Origin: Streptomyces sp. NK08204
GTDB lineage: Bacteria; Actinomycetota; Actinomycetes; Streptomycetales; Streptomycetaceae
DNA: 64,000 bases
Direction of reading: 5' to 3'
Assembly (NCBI RefSeq): GCF_020400585.1
Contig: NZ_JAINVF010000003.1
Location: forward strand, 310,001-374,000
Both the position numbers and the translations under genes were made by a program. The notes beneath the pieces were generated by a model. It worked only from the letters and a program-made list of their open reading frames with translations, was not told where the DNA came from and did not search any database. Positions 1-10,363 of this stretch are shown here, piece after piece; the first letter of the stretch is position 1, and every line of letters starts with the position of its first letter.

Positions 1-653
1 TCGTGCGGACGTACGACCGTGCCCCGGGCCGCGTACTCGCCGCTCTTGTACTCGTAGATGTAGTCGCCGAGGTGCAGCCAGGCGTCGAGGTCGCTGCGGG
101 CCGCGAGATGGCGGTAGGCGGAGAAGTAGCCGGCCTCCCAGTTGGCGCAGGAGACCACGCCGAAGCGCAGGCCGGGCACGGCCGCGTCCGCCGCCGGTGC
201 GGTGCGGGTGCGCGCCACCGGGGAGTCGGTGCCGCCGGCCGAGAAGCGGAACCAGTAGTCGGTGGCCGGCTGCAGGCCGCGGATGTCGGCCTTCACGGTG
301 TGGTCGGCGGCGGCGGTCGCGGTGGTCGAGCCCTTGGCCACGATGTCCGTGAGCGCCTTGTCCCTGGCGACGACCCAGCTCACCTGGGTGTCCGGGCCGA
401 GCCCTGAGCCGGGTACCGCCTCGGGGGTGGGCGTCACCCGGGTCCACAGCAGGATCCCGTCGGGCAGCGGGTCGCCGGAGGCGACGCCGTGCAGGAAGGC
501 GGGGGCCTCCGTCGCGGCGCGGGCCGGGAGGGCGGCGGCGAGCGGGCCGGCCAGGACAGCAGTCGCCGCCGCGGCCTTGACGACCGTACGGCGGCGGGGC
601 GAGAGGGAGTCGGGTCTCTGGGATGCGTCGGAAGATCTGTATCGACTGGTCAC
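1..653 (-). CDS. phoD: PhoD-type alkaline phosphatase/phosphodiesterase, N-terminal part
   Basis: Reading leftwards from a GTG at 653, the protein begins with about 20 polar residues, then RRRTVVK and an Ala-rich hydrophobic stretch ending ALPARA, which is a Tat-type signal peptide. It continues with [41 protein letters not shown] and [13 protein letters not shown]. These are the N-terminal and metallophosphatase signatures of the secreted PhoD family, which releases phosphate from phosphate esters outside the cell. An in-frame stop lies just upstream of the GTG, so the start cannot be further out. The C-terminal half runs off the left edge of the window. No clear Pho box was identified in the short upstream gap. 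Confidence 0.88.
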   Translation of the reverse strand, partial: MTSRYRSSDASQRPDSLSPRRRTVVKAAAATAVLAGPLAAALPARAATEAPAFLHGVASGDPLPDGILLWTRVTPTPEAVPGSGLGPDTQVSWVVARDKALTDIVAKGSTTATAAADHTVKADIRGLQPATDYWFRFSAGGTDSPVARTRTAPAADAAVPGLRFGVVSCANWEAGYFSAYRHLAARSDLDAWLHLGDYIYEYKSGEYAARGTVVRPH

Positions 654-745
654 GACCCATCAGGTTACTGATCGGTATGACCTGGAGCGGGCAAACCTCG
701 GAAGTTCGCCCGCTCTTCATCTCGTGATCGGTTTCCGACGGGTCC

Positions 746-1564
746 TCAGCCCTTGAGGGCCGCGTCCACCAGGCGGTCGAAGTCCGCCACCGTCAGGGGC
801 GGGCGGCCCTGGCTGTCGGTGACCAGCGTCCTGCCGTCCATGACGAGGGTCGGGGTGCCCGTGACGTTGTCCTTGTTCGTGTCGAACGTCTTCGTCATCG
901 CCATCGCCCAGGCGTCGTAGGTACCCTTCCGCACGGCGCTGCGGAACGTCGCGTTGTTCTTCAGCGCGGGCACGGTGTCCGCGACCTCTATGAGGTAGTC
1001 GTCGCTCTTGAACTTGTCGTCCGCCTCCTCGGGATGCCACTTCGCGGAGTAGAGCGCGCTCTTGTACTCCACGAACGCCTCCGTGCTGACGTTCAGCGCG
1101 GCGCCCATGGCGCTCATCGCGTTCTTGGAGCCCTGGCCGTTGTCCTTGTCGTCGATGAACGTGCCGCCGACGTACTGGATCCTGAACTTGCCGGCGTCGA
1201 GGTCCTTCTTCACGGTCGGGCCGACGACCTGCTCGAACTGGGCGCAGACCGGGCAGCGCGGGTCCTCGTAGATCTTGAGCGTCTTCTTGGCGGTGTCCTT
1301 GCCGAGGACGACGGTGGTCCCGTCGGCGCCCGTGGTGTGGGCGGGCGCGACGACCTCGGCGTCCTTCAGGCCCTCCCAGTAGCCGGGCTTGTTGGCCTGG
1401 ACGACCGCGTAGCCGACACCGCCGGCCGCGGCCAGGACGGCGACGGCGGAGGCGGCCACGACGACCTGGCGCCTCACCTTGTCGCGCCGGACCTGCCGCT
1501 CGCGTTCCGCGCGCAGCCGCTCCCGGGCCGCGGCCTTCGACGCCTGGCTGTTCCGCTTGCTCAT
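746..1564 (-). CDS. membrane-anchored DsbA-like thioredoxin-fold protein
   Basis: This 272-residue protein has a basic, Arg/Lys-rich cytoplasmic N-terminus, one transmembrane segment at about residues 33-55, and an extracytoplasmic thioredoxin-fold domain. The active-site motif is C104-P-V-C107 in YEDPRCPVC, and the cis-Pro loop is TGTPT near the C-terminus. It belongs to the DsbA_2/thioredoxin_4-type family, which makes or rearranges disulfides in exported proteins. ATG 1564 is chosen because GGAGA lies nine bases upstream; an ATG five codons earlier has no better site. It is a paralogue of the protein at 34542-35315. A membrane-protein gene lies upstream on the same strand. Confidence 0.88.
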   Translation of the reverse strand: MSKRNSQASKAAARERLRAERERQVRRDKVRRQVVVAASAVAVLAAAGGVGYAVVQANKPGYWEGLKDAEVVAPAHTTGADGTTVVLGKDTAKKTLKIYEDPRCPVCAQFEQVVGPTVKKDLDAGKFRIQYVGGTFIDDKDNGQGSKNAMSAMGAALNVSTEAFVEYKSALYSAKWHPEEADDKFKSDDYLIEVADTVPALKNNATFRSAVRKGTYDAWAMAMTKTFDTNKDNVTGTPTLVMDGRTLVTDSQGRPPLTVADFDRLVDAALKG

Positions 1565-1640
1565 ATCGGTGATCTCCATGGGGACGCGCACACGTGGTAC
1601 GCGGGGTGAAGGGGGACTGGTCGTGCTCAGCGGCCGTCGC

Positions 1641-2330
1641 TCAGACGAGAGCGAGGGCGGGTGAGCACGGCGGTCCACGCCGTCCCAGGGAGTGCACGAG
1701 GAGCCGGTCGCGGGTGACGACCGGGCGGGAGACCGGACGCGGTGGCCGGCGCGCCGGAGACAGCCGTACGGCGACGGCCGACACGGCCAGCAGCAGTGGC
1801 CGGAAAGCGGTCGCGGCCACCGCGCGCAGCAGCTGGACCAGGGCCCGCTCGCCCCGGCGCAGCCAGGCGGCGGCCACCAGTCCCACGGCGACGTGCGCCG
1901 CGAGCAGCAGCCAGGCGAGGGCCGGGCTCGCGTGCCACAGCAGCGCCTCCGCACGGCCGGGGCCGCCGGAGACCTGGGCCAGCGGGCTGCCCACGGGGCC
2001 GCCCTGGCACAGCACGTCGAGGCCGAGTGCGTGCAGCGGGCCCGTGACCGGGCCGCCCGCGCGGCCGTAACAGGACTGCTGGCCGGTGGTGAACACCGTG
2101 TCCGCGGCCAGTTCCAGCGGGACCAGCAGGGCCGCGATCCGGCCGAAGCCGCGCTCGCGGCCCGCCAGCGCGTACGCGGTGGCGAACACCCCGGCCGCGA
2201 CCGCTGCCACGGTCGCGGCCGGCAGCGGGGCCCGTGACAGCAGCACGTGCGACGCGGTGCTGAGCGTCACGACGACAGCCGTGAACAGCGCCGCGCGTAC
2301 GGCTCTGAGGTGGGTCCCGGAGATGTCCAT
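1641..2330 (-). CDS. integral membrane protein, function unknown
   Basis: This 229-residue protein starts MDISGTHLRAVRAALF. It has about five hydrophobic segments, roughly at residues 12-32, 37-57, 66-84, 134-154 and 165-186, and an Arg/Pro-rich C-terminal tail. A loop contains two Cys (QQSCYG and DVLCQGG). I do not recognise a family beyond a streptomycete integral membrane protein. It lies just upstream of the DsbA-like gene on the same strand with a gap of under 100 bases. The two may be co-transcribed, and the loop cysteines would make it a possible substrate or partner; that is inference only. Confidence 0.65.
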   Translation of the reverse strand: MDISGTHLRAVRAALFTAVVVTLSTASHVLLSRAPLPAATVAAVAAGVFATAYALAGRERGFGRIAALLVPLELAADTVFTTGQQSCYGRAGGPVTGPLHALGLDVLCQGGPVGSPLAQVSGGPGRAEALLWHASPALAWLLLAAHVAVGLVAAAWLRRGERALVQLLRAVAATAFRPLLLAVSAVAVRLSPARRPPRPVSRPVVTRDRLLVHSLGRRGPPCSPALALV

Positions 2331-2404
2331 AACTGCTTACGAGTCTGGCACGCGGGTGGATAAGGGGCCCTTAAAGGGTGGCCCGTGGTCCCCGGAGCGA
2401 GGGC

Positions 2405-3730
2405 CTACAGCCCCGGGATCCGGCCGTTGCGGAAGAGGTCGACGAAGATCTGGTGGTCGGCACGCGCGCGTGCGCCGTAGCGGTGCGCGAAGTCCACCAG
2501 CAGCGGTGCGAAGCCCTCCTCGTCGGCCGCGAGGGCCGCGTCGATGGCCCGCTCCGTGGAGAACGGCACCAGGGACTCGCCGGAGGTGTCGTCCGCCGCC
2601 GCGTGCATGGTGGCGGTGGCCCGCCCCAGGTCGGCGACGACGGCCGCGATCTCCTCCGGGTCGTCGATGTCGCCCCAGTCCAGGTCGACGGCGTACGGCG
2701 AGACCTCGGCCACCAGCTGCCCCGTGCCGTCCAGCTCGGTCCAGCCCAGCCACGGGTCGGCGTGCGCCTGGAGGGCGCGCTGGGAGATCACCGTGCGGTG
2801 GCCCTCGTGCTGGAAGTACCCGGCGATCGCCGGGTCGGTGATGTGCCGGGAGACGGCCGGTGTCTGGGCCTGCTTGACGTAGATCACGACGTCGTTCTCC
2901 AGGGCGTCGCTGTGGCCCTCCAGCAGGATGTTGTACGACGGCAGGCCCGCGGAGCCGATCCCGATGCCACGGCGGCCCACGACGTCCTTGACCCGGTAGG
3001 AGTCAGGGCGGGCCAGGGAGGAGTCCGGCAGCGTCTCCAGGTAGCCGTCGAAGGCGGCCAGCACCTTGTAGCGCGTGGCCGCATCCAGCTCGATGGAGCC
3101 GCCGCCGGGCGCGAAGCGGCGCTCGAAGTCACGGATCTCCGTCATCGAGTCCAGCAGCCCGAAGCGGGTCAGCGAGCGGGCGTCACGCAGCGCGTCCAGC
3201 AGCGGACCCTGCGCGGTGTCCAGCGTGAACGGCGGAACCTCGTCGTTCTTGGCGCCCGTGGCCAGGGCGTGGACGCGCTCGCGGTAGGCCCCGGCGTAGA
3301 CCGTCACCAGCTCGGTGATCTGCTCGTCGCTGAGCGCCTTCGCGTACCCGATCAGCGCGATCGACGCCGCGAACCGCTTCAGGTCCCAGGTGAAGGGGCC
3401 GACGTAGGCCTCGTCGAAGTCGTTGACGTTGAAGACCAGCCGGCCGTGGGAGTCCATGTACGTGCCGAAGTTCTCGGCGTGCAGGTCGCCGTGGATCCAC
3501 ACGCGCGAGGTGCGGTCGTCCAGGTACGGCCCGCCGCGCTTCTCGGTGTCCAGGTCGTGGTAGAAGAGGCACGCCGTGCCCCGGTAGAACGCGAAGGCCG
3601 AGGCCGCCATCTTCCGGAACTTCACGCGGAACGCGGCCGGGTCGGCGGCCAGGAGCCGGCCGAAGGCGGTGTCGAAGACGGCGAGGATCTCCTCGCCGCG
3701 CTGCTCGTCGTCGAGCCGGGTAACCGACAT
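2405..3730 (-). CDS. DUF2252 family protein (kinase-like fold)
   Basis: This 441-residue protein has the HGDLHAENFG motif and NVNDFDEA about 15 residues later. These are the catalytic-loop and metal-binding-like signatures of DUF2252 proteins, which share the aminoglycoside-phosphotransferase/protein-kinase fold. The substrate is unknown. ATG 3730 is preferred over the upstream start at 3784 because AGGAGG lies nine bases before it and the conserved sequence begins about there. It is divergent from dnaE, and the roughly 190-bp gap between them must hold both promoters. Confidence 0.85.
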   Translation of the reverse strand: MSVTRLDDEQRGEEILAVFDTAFGRLLAADPAAFRVKFRKMAASAFAFYRGTACLFYHDLDTEKRGGPYLDDRTSRVWIHGDLHAENFGTYMDSHGRLVFNVNDFDEAYVGPFTWDLKRFAASIALIGYAKALSDEQITELVTVYAGAYRERVHALATGAKNDEVPPFTLDTAQGPLLDALRDARSLTRFGLLDSMTEIRDFERRFAPGGGSIELDAATRYKVLAAFDGYLETLPDSSLARPDSYRVKDVVGRRGIGIGSAGLPSYNILLEGHSDALENDVVIYVKQAQTPAVSRHITDPAIAGYFQHEGHRTVISQRALQAHADPWLGWTELDGTGQLVAEVSPYAVDLDWGDIDDPEEIAAVVADLGRATATMHAAADDTSGESLVPFSTERAIDAALAADEEGFAPLLVDFAHRYGARARADHQIFVDLFRNGRIPGL

Positions 3731-3922
3731 CGGGGGGTGCCTCCTGGGGTTTTGCCTGTACGACAGCGTTTCTGCCGTCCTCAACGCACGACGGTACGCG
3801 CGAGTGCCCGTGCTGTGTCACTGCCGGGGCATAGACTTCGACGCTGTCCCCCAGACTGTCCGCAGCCGGTCCGCAGCCGGTCGGAAGACCGTCGACAGCC
3901 GTTTCCCTCGGAGGCCGAAACC

Positions 3923-6900
3923 GTGTCGAAGCCGCCCTTCACGCACCTGCACGTCCACACCCAGTACTCGCTGCTGGACGGTGCCGCGCGGCTCAAGGAC
4001 ATGTTCAGCGCCTGCAATGAGATGGGCATGACGCACATCGCCATGTCCGACCACGGCAACCTCCACGGGGCGTACGACTTCTTCCATTCCGCGAAGAAAG
4101 CCGGAATCACCCCGATCATCGGGATCGAGGCGTATGTCGCCCCCGAGTCCCGCCGGAACAAGCGCAAGATCCTCTGGGGTCAGCCGCACCAGAAGAAGGA
4201 CGACATCTCCGGTTCCGGCGGTTACACCCACAAGACGATGTGGGCGGTGAACAGGACCGGCCTGCACAACCTCTTCCGGCTCTCCTCGGACGCGTACGCC
4301 GAGGGCTGGCTGCAGAAGTGGCCGCGCATGGACAAGGAGACCATCGCCCAGTGGTCCGAGGGCATCGTCGCCTCCACCGGCTGCCCCTCCGGCGAGGTGC
4401 AGACCCGGCTGCGCCTCGGCCACTTCGACGAGGCCCTCAAGGCCGCCGCCGACTACCAGGACATCTTCGGCAAGGACAGGTACTTCCTGGAGCTGATGGA
4501 CCACGGCATCGAGATCGAGCGCCGAGTCCGCGACGGCCTGCTGGAGATCGGCAAGAAGCTCGGCATCCCCCCGCTGGTCACCAACGACTCCCACTACACG
4601 TACGCGCACGAGGCGGGCGCCCACGACGCCCTGCTGTGCATCCAGACCGGCAAGAACCTCTCCGACCCCGACCGCTTCAAGTTCGACGGCACCGGCTACT
4701 ACCTGAAGTCCACGGACGAGATGTACGCCATCGACTCCTCGGACGCCTGGCAGGAAGGCTGCGCCAACACGCTCCTCGTCGCCGAGATGGTCGACACCAC
4801 CGGCATGTTCGAGAAGCGCGACCTCATGCCCAAGTTCGACATCCCCGAGGGCTACACCGAGGTCACCTGGTTCAAGGAGGAGGTCCGCCGCGGCATGGAG
4901 CGCCGCTACCCCGGCGGCATCCCCGAGGACCGCCAGAAGCAGGCCGACTACGAGATGGACGTCATCATCTCGATGGGCTTCCCCGGCTACTTCCTCGTGG
5001 TCGCCGACTTCATCATGTGGGCCAAGAACAACGGCATCGCGGTCGGCCCCGGCCGAGGCTCCGCGGCCGGTTCCATCGTCGCCTACGCCATGGGCATCAC
5101 CGACCTCGACCCGATCCCGCACGGCCTGATCTTCGAGCGGTTCCTCAACCCCGAGCGCATCTCGATGCCCGATGTCGACATCGACTTCGACGAGCGCCGG
5201 CGCGTCGAGGTGATCAGGTACGTGACGGAGAAGTACGGCGCCGACAAGGTCGCCATGATCGGCACCTACGGCACCATCAAGGCCAAGAACGCGATCAAGG
5301 ACTCCGCGCGTGTGCTGGGCTACCCGTACGCGATGGGCGACCGCATCACCAAGGCCATGCCCGCCGACGTCCTCGGCAAGGGCATCCCGCTCTCCGGCAT
5401 CACCGACCCCAGTCACCCGCGCTACAGCGAGGCCGGCGAGGTCCGCGCGATGTACGAGAACGAGCCGGACGTGAAGAAGGTCATCGACACCGCCCGTGGT
5501 GTGGAGGGCCTGGTCCGGCAGATGGGCGTGCACGCGGCCGGCGTGATCATGTCCAGCGAGACCATCACCGAGCACGTCCCCGTGTGGGTCAGGCACACCG
5601 ACGGGGTGACCATCACACAGTGGGACTACCCGAGCTGTGAGTCGCTCGGCCTGCTGAAGATGGACTTCCTGGGCCTGCGCAACCTCACGATCATGGACGA
5701 CGCCGTCAAGATGGTGAAGGCCAACAAGGGGATCGACATCGATCTCCTGGGCCTCCCGCTCGACGACCCCACGACCTTCGACCTGCTCCAGCGCGGCGAC
5801 ACCCTCGGCGTCTTCCAGTTCGACGGCGGCCCCATGCGCTCGCTGCTGCGACTGATGAAGCCCGACAACTTCGAGGACATCTCCGCCGTCTCGGCCCTCT
5901 ACCGGCCGGGCCCGATGGGCATGAACTCCCACACCAACTACGCGCTGCGCAAGAACGGCCAGCAGGAGATCACGCCGATCCACCCCGAGCTGGAGGCGCC
6001 GCTCAAGGAGGTCCTCGACGTCACCTACGGCCTGATCGTCTACCAGGAGCAGGTGCAGAAGGCCGCCCAGATCATCGCGGGCTACTCGCTCGGCGAGGCC
6101 GACATCCTCCGCCGCGTGATGGGCAAGAAGAAGCCCGAGGAACTGGCGAAGAACTTCACCATCTTCCAGACCGGCGCCCGCAAGAACGGCTACAGCGACG
6201 AGGCCATCCAGGCACTGTGGGACGTGCTGGTCCCCTTCGCCGGCTACGCCTTCAACAAGGCCCACTCGGCCGCGTACGGCCTGGTGTCGTACTGGACCGC
6301 GTACCTCAAGGCGAACCACCCCGCCGAGTACATGGCAGCCCTGCTGACCTCCGTCAAGGACGACAAGGACAAGTCGGCGGTCTACCTCAACGAGTGCCGC
6401 CGCATGGGCATCAGGGTGCTCCCGCCGAACGTCAACGAGTCCGAGGCGAACTTCGCCGCCCAGGGCGACGACGTGATCCTCTTCGGCCTCTCCGCCGTCC
6501 GCAACGTCGGCACGAACGTCGTGGAGTCGATCATCAAGTGCCGCAAGGCCAAGGGGAAGTACGCCTCCTTCCCCGACTACCTCGACAAGGTCGAGGCGGT
6601 GGTCTGCAACAAGCGCACCACGGAATCGCTGATCAAGGCGGGCGCCTTCGACACCATGGGCCACACCCGCAAGGGGCTGATGGCGCAGTACGAGCCGATG
6701 ATCGACAACGTGGTCGCGGTCAAGCGCAAGGAGGCCGAGGGCCAGTTCGACCTCTTCGGCGGCATGGGTGAGGAGACCAGCAGCGAGCCCGGCTTCGGAC
6801 TCGACGTGCAGTTCACCGACGACGAGTGGGACAAGACCTATCTGCTCGCCCAGGAGCGGGAGATGCTCGGCCTGTACGTCTCCGACCACCCGCTCTTCGG

Positions 6901-7462
6901 CCTGGAGCACGTGCTGTCCGACAAGGCCGACGCGGGCATCGCCCAGCTCACCGGAGGCGAGCACGCGGACGGCGCGGTCGTCACCATCGGCGGCATCATC
7001 TCCGGCCTGCAGCGCAAGATGACCAAGCAGGGCAACGCCTGGGCGATCGCCACCGTCGAGGACCTCGCAGGCTCCATCGAGTGCATGTTCTTCCCGGCGA
7101 CCTACCAGCTGATCTCCACCCAACTGGTCGAGGACGCGGTGGTGTTCGTCAAGGGCCGCCTCGACAAGCGCGAGGACGTGCCCCGGCTCGTCGCCATGGA
7201 GCTGATGGTCCCGGACCTTTCCCACGCGGGCACCAACGCGCCGGTGGTCCTCACCATCCCGGCCGTCAAGGTCACCCCGCCGATGGTCAGCCGCCTCGGC
7301 GAGATCCTCAGCCACCACAAGGGCGACAGCGAGGTCCGCATCAAGCTCCAGGGTCCGCGCAAGACCACCGTCCTGCGCCTGGACCGTCACCGGGTCAAGC
7401 CCGACCCGGCCCTGTTCGGCGACCTGAAGGTGCTGCTCGGCCCGTCCTGCCTGGCCGGCTGA
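3923..7462 (+). CDS. dnaE: DNA polymerase III alpha subunit
   Basis: This is the replicative polymerase subunit, 1179 residues, the usual DnaE1 length. It opens with the PHP domain (H8-L-H-V-H12-TQYSLLDGA). The polymerase core has GPGRGSAAGS and PDVDIDFDE, where D417 and D419 correspond to the catalytic acidic pair. Later come FNKAHSAAYG, a helix-hairpin-helix region and an OB-fold segment (VTIGGIISGLQRKMTK...WAIATVEDLAG). GTG 3923 has GGAG nine bases upstream and begins the conserved VSKPPFTHLHVH. The longer in-frame ORF upstream is antisense to the DUF2252 gene and is not coding. A strong hairpin follows at 7506-7534. Confidence 0.98.
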   Translation: MSKPPFTHLHVHTQYSLLDGAARLKDMFSACNEMGMTHIAMSDHGNLHGAYDFFHSAKKAGITPIIGIEAYVAPESRRNKRKILWGQPHQKKDDISGSGGYTHKTMWAVNRTGLHNLFRLSSDAYAEGWLQKWPRMDKETIAQWSEGIVASTGCPSGEVQTRLRLGHFDEALKAAADYQDIFGKDRYFLELMDHGIEIERRVRDGLLEIGKKLGIPPLVTNDSHYTYAHEAGAHDALLCIQTGKNLSDPDRFKFDGTGYYLKSTDEMYAIDSSDAWQEGCANTLLVAEMVDTTGMFEKRDLMPKFDIPEGYTEVTWFKEEVRRGMERRYPGGIPEDRQKQADYEMDVIISMGFPGYFLVVADFIMWAKNNGIAVGPGRGSAAGSIVAYAMGITDLDPIPHGLIFERFLNPERISMPDVDIDFDERRRVEVIRYVTEKYGADKVAMIGTYGTIKAKNAIKDSARVLGYPYAMGDRITKAMPADVLGKGIPLSGITDPSHPRYSEAGEVRAMYENEPDVKKVIDTARGVEGLVRQMGVHAAGVIMSSETITEHVPVWVRHTDGVTITQWDYPSCESLGLLKMDFLGLRNLTIMDDAVKMVKANKGIDIDLLGLPLDDPTTFDLLQRGDTLGVFQFDGGPMRSLLRLMKPDNFEDISAVSALYRPGPMGMNSHTNYALRKNGQQEITPIHPELEAPLKEVLDVTYGLIVYQEQVQKAAQIIAGYSLGEADILRRVMGKKKPEELAKNFTIFQTGARKNGYSDEAIQALWDVLVPFAGYAFNKAHSAAYGLVSYWTAYLKANHPAEYMAALLTSVKDDKDKSAVYLNECRRMGIRVLPPNVNESEANFAAQGDDVILFGLSAVRNVGTNVVESIIKCRKAKGKYASFPDYLDKVEAVVCNKRTTESLIKAGAFDTMGHTRKGLMAQYEPMIDNVVAVKRKEAEGQFDLFGGMGEETSSEPGFGLDVQFTDDEWDKTYLLAQEREMLGLYVSDHPLFGLEHVLSDKADAGIAQLTGGEHADGAVVTIGGIISGLQRKMTKQGNAWAIATVEDLAGSIECMFFPATYQLISTQLVEDAVVFVKGRLDKREDVPRLVAMELMVPDLSHAGTNAPVVLTIPAVKVTPPMVSRLGEILSHHKGDSEVRIKLQGPRKTTVLRLDRHRVKPDPALFGDLKVLLGPSCLAG

Positions 7463-7505
7463 GCCGGCGACCCGGCAGGAGGGGGACGAACCGCGCGACA
7501 CACGA

Positions 7506-7534
7506 AGGGGCGCACCCTCACCGGGTGCGCCCCT
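7506..7534. terminator. hairpin terminator after dnaE
   Basis: A perfect 12-bp stem (AGGGGCGCACCC with its complement) closes a five-base loop, between the convergent ends of dnaE and the small gene at 7562-7741. There is no long T-run, which is common for actinobacterial terminators. It could serve both strands. Confidence 0.8.
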
Positions 7535-7561
7535 CCTGTGTGTCCGGGCTTCAACTGCCCT

Positions 7562-7741
7562 TTAGTTGTGGCCGAATCGCTTCTGCTGCTTACGAGCAAC
7601 ATCCGCGGGGCTGCCCTGTATGTGCGACACGGGCGACTCGTGCGCCTCCGTCGACGACCGCTGTGCGTGCTCCTGAGCCTGCTCGGTCTGCGAAGCGCGG
7701 TTCTGCGGGCCACCCTGCTTGCGGTTCTTGTTCTTGGCCAT
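7562..7741 (-). CDS. small conserved hydrophilic protein (59 aa)
   Basis: A 59-residue ORF on the minus strand reads MAKNKNRKQGGPQNRA and so on, ending KQQKRFGHN. ATG 7741 is preceded by AGGCAGATC, a modest ribosome site. It is highly charged and rich in Gln, Lys and Ser, with no membrane segment or Cys, so it looks disordered. It resembles small Lys/Gln-rich proteins found widely in Streptomyces, with no known function that I can name. Codon third positions are G/C-biased but the 3' end is AT-richer than its surroundings. It converges on dnaE across a terminator. Confidence 0.75.
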   Translation of the reverse strand: MAKNKNRKQGGPQNRASQTEQAQEHAQRSSTEAHESPVSHIQGSPADVARKQQKRFGHN

Positions 7742-7964
7742 GGTGATCTGCCTCCTGGGGGGATCTAGGGGCCAGGGCCGGGATCAGATTCACATACGCT
7801 GACATCAATCGCATGTCGGATAATTACCGTGTGTGACAAGCGAGGTGGTGGGGCGATCCCGCAAACGCCACGCCGAAGATCGAGTTCGGGCCGTTAACGC
7901 CCGCGCGGTCGGGCAGACTCGAAGTAAGTCCGAAGCAAAGCCTCCCGGGAAGAGGGTGAGTCGC

Positions 7965-9185
7965 GTGGACCGCTGCATCGTCCTGGTGGACGCCGGTTAT
8001 CTGCTCGGCGCAGCCGCCAGCCTCCTCGCCGGTGAGCCCTCGCGGTCCCGCATCACCGTCGACCACGCAGCACTGATCCAGGCATTGCGCGACCGCGCCG
8101 AGTCGGACACCGAGCGCCCCCTGCTGCGCATCTACTGGTTCGACGGCGCCCCCGACCGCGTCCCCCAGCCGGAGCACCGGCGGCTGCGCGTGATGCCCCG
8201 GGTCACCGTCCGGCTGGGCGCCCTGACCCGCAGCGACGGACGCTGGGCGCAGAAGGGCGTGGACGCGGCCATGCACGCCGAGCTGACCGAACTGGCCCGC
8301 AATCGCGCCTGCTCCGACATCGTCCTGGTCACCGGCGACGGCGACCTGCTGCCGGGCATGATGGCCGCCAAGGAGCACGGCGTCGCCGTCCACCTGTGGG
8401 CCGTACAGGCCGCCGACGGCGACTACAACCAGTCCGAGGACCTGGTCGCCGAGGCGGACGAGCGGCGGGTGCTGGACCGGGCCTGGATCACCCAGGCCGT
8501 CCGCGCCAAGGAGCTGACCGGGGTCTGTGCGCCGCCGCCCGCGCCCCGTCCCGAGATCGCCGCGATCCTCTCCGCGCCGCTGCCGGAGTCCGCGCTCGCG
8601 GCGGCCGACCGGGCCACCGAGGACGGCGCCCACCATCCGCAGGCGGACACGGCGGCGCGCAACGGCGTCCAGGAGCGGGTGATGAGCGCCAAGGGCGTAC
8701 CCACCCCGAAGGACGTCGCCGCGCTGCGCGCGCCCGGCGTGCAGGCCGTGCAGAACCCGGCGTCGGCGACCCTGCGCTGGTCCTCCGACAAGGGCTGGGT
8801 GGACCGGCCGGGCGTGGCCGCCGAGCCGCCCGAGGTCGCGGGTATGCCGACGCTGGCCCAGCTGACCACCGCCGAGCAGCGCTGGGCCGACCGGGAGGAG
8901 GACATCACCACGGTCGGCGGGGACCCTTACGAGGTCGGGCAGGTCTTCGCCCGCCGGTGGATGTCCCGGCTGGGCGACCAGAGCCATCTGCAGCGGCTGT
9001 CCACGCTGTACCCGCGCATCCCGCACCGCATCGACGGCGAGCTGCTGCGGTACGCCGCCCGCTTCGGCCTGCTCGCCCACAAGGACGACCAGATCGACGA
9101 ACACGACCGTTACGCCATCCGGGCGGGCTTCTGGCGGGAGATCGACGTACCGGCCGCCGCGGAGCACGCGCCCGCCGGCGAGTGA
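7965..9185 (+). CDS. NYN domain protein (PIN-like nuclease fold)
   Basis: This is a protein of about 406 residues with an N-terminal NYN domain. VDRCIVLVDAGYLLGAAA supplies the first acidic residue, IYWFDGAPD the second, KGVDAAMHAEL the third, and DIVLVTGDGDLLPGMMAAKEHG the last motif. NYN domains are PIN-fold ribonuclease-like modules. The C-terminal roughly 200 residues include a linker and a helical domain ending near YAIRAGFWREIDVP, resembling the winged-helix-like tail of LabA/OST-type proteins, which is uncertain. GTG 7965 has GGGAAGAGG nine bases upstream; GTG 7956, three codons earlier, touches that site and is less likely. The RNA target is unknown. Confidence 0.85.
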   Translation: MDRCIVLVDAGYLLGAAASLLAGEPSRSRITVDHAALIQALRDRAESDTERPLLRIYWFDGAPDRVPQPEHRRLRVMPRVTVRLGALTRSDGRWAQKGVDAAMHAELTELARNRACSDIVLVTGDGDLLPGMMAAKEHGVAVHLWAVQAADGDYNQSEDLVAEADERRVLDRAWITQAVRAKELTGVCAPPPAPRPEIAAILSAPLPESALAAADRATEDGAHHPQADTAARNGVQERVMSAKGVPTPKDVAALRAPGVQAVQNPASATLRWSSDKGWVDRPGVAAEPPEVAGMPTLAQLTTAEQRWADREEDITTVGGDPYEVGQVFARRWMSRLGDQSHLQRLSTLYPRIPHRIDGELLRYAARFGLLAHKDDQIDEHDRYAIRAGFWREIDVPAAAEHAPAGE

Positions 9186-9252
9186 GCCGGGGCCGGGACG
9201 GCAGCGGCCCCAAAGACGAGTAAAGTCGGGCGACCCCGTACTCTCGTGCCTT

Positions 9253-10266
<1,014 letters not shown>

Positions 10267-10363
10267 GCGCCGGGCGCGTATGGTCCCCTGACGAGGAGGG
10301 AGTCGTGTGGGGGTCCTTGGGGAGCGGCGGGTGTGCCGCCGTCGGGAAGAGGAGCAGCTCGTC

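Noticed and set aside
2378..3922. N-terminal extension of DnaE by about 515 residues
   Set aside because: It is antisense to the DUF2252 gene; PHP-domain similarity begins at GTG 3923, which has a ribosome site.
3818..7501. 1227-residue open frame antisense to dnaE
   Set aside because: It mirrors the codon bias of dnaE, gives low-complexity Val/Asp/Leu/Gly-rich text and has no recognisable domain.
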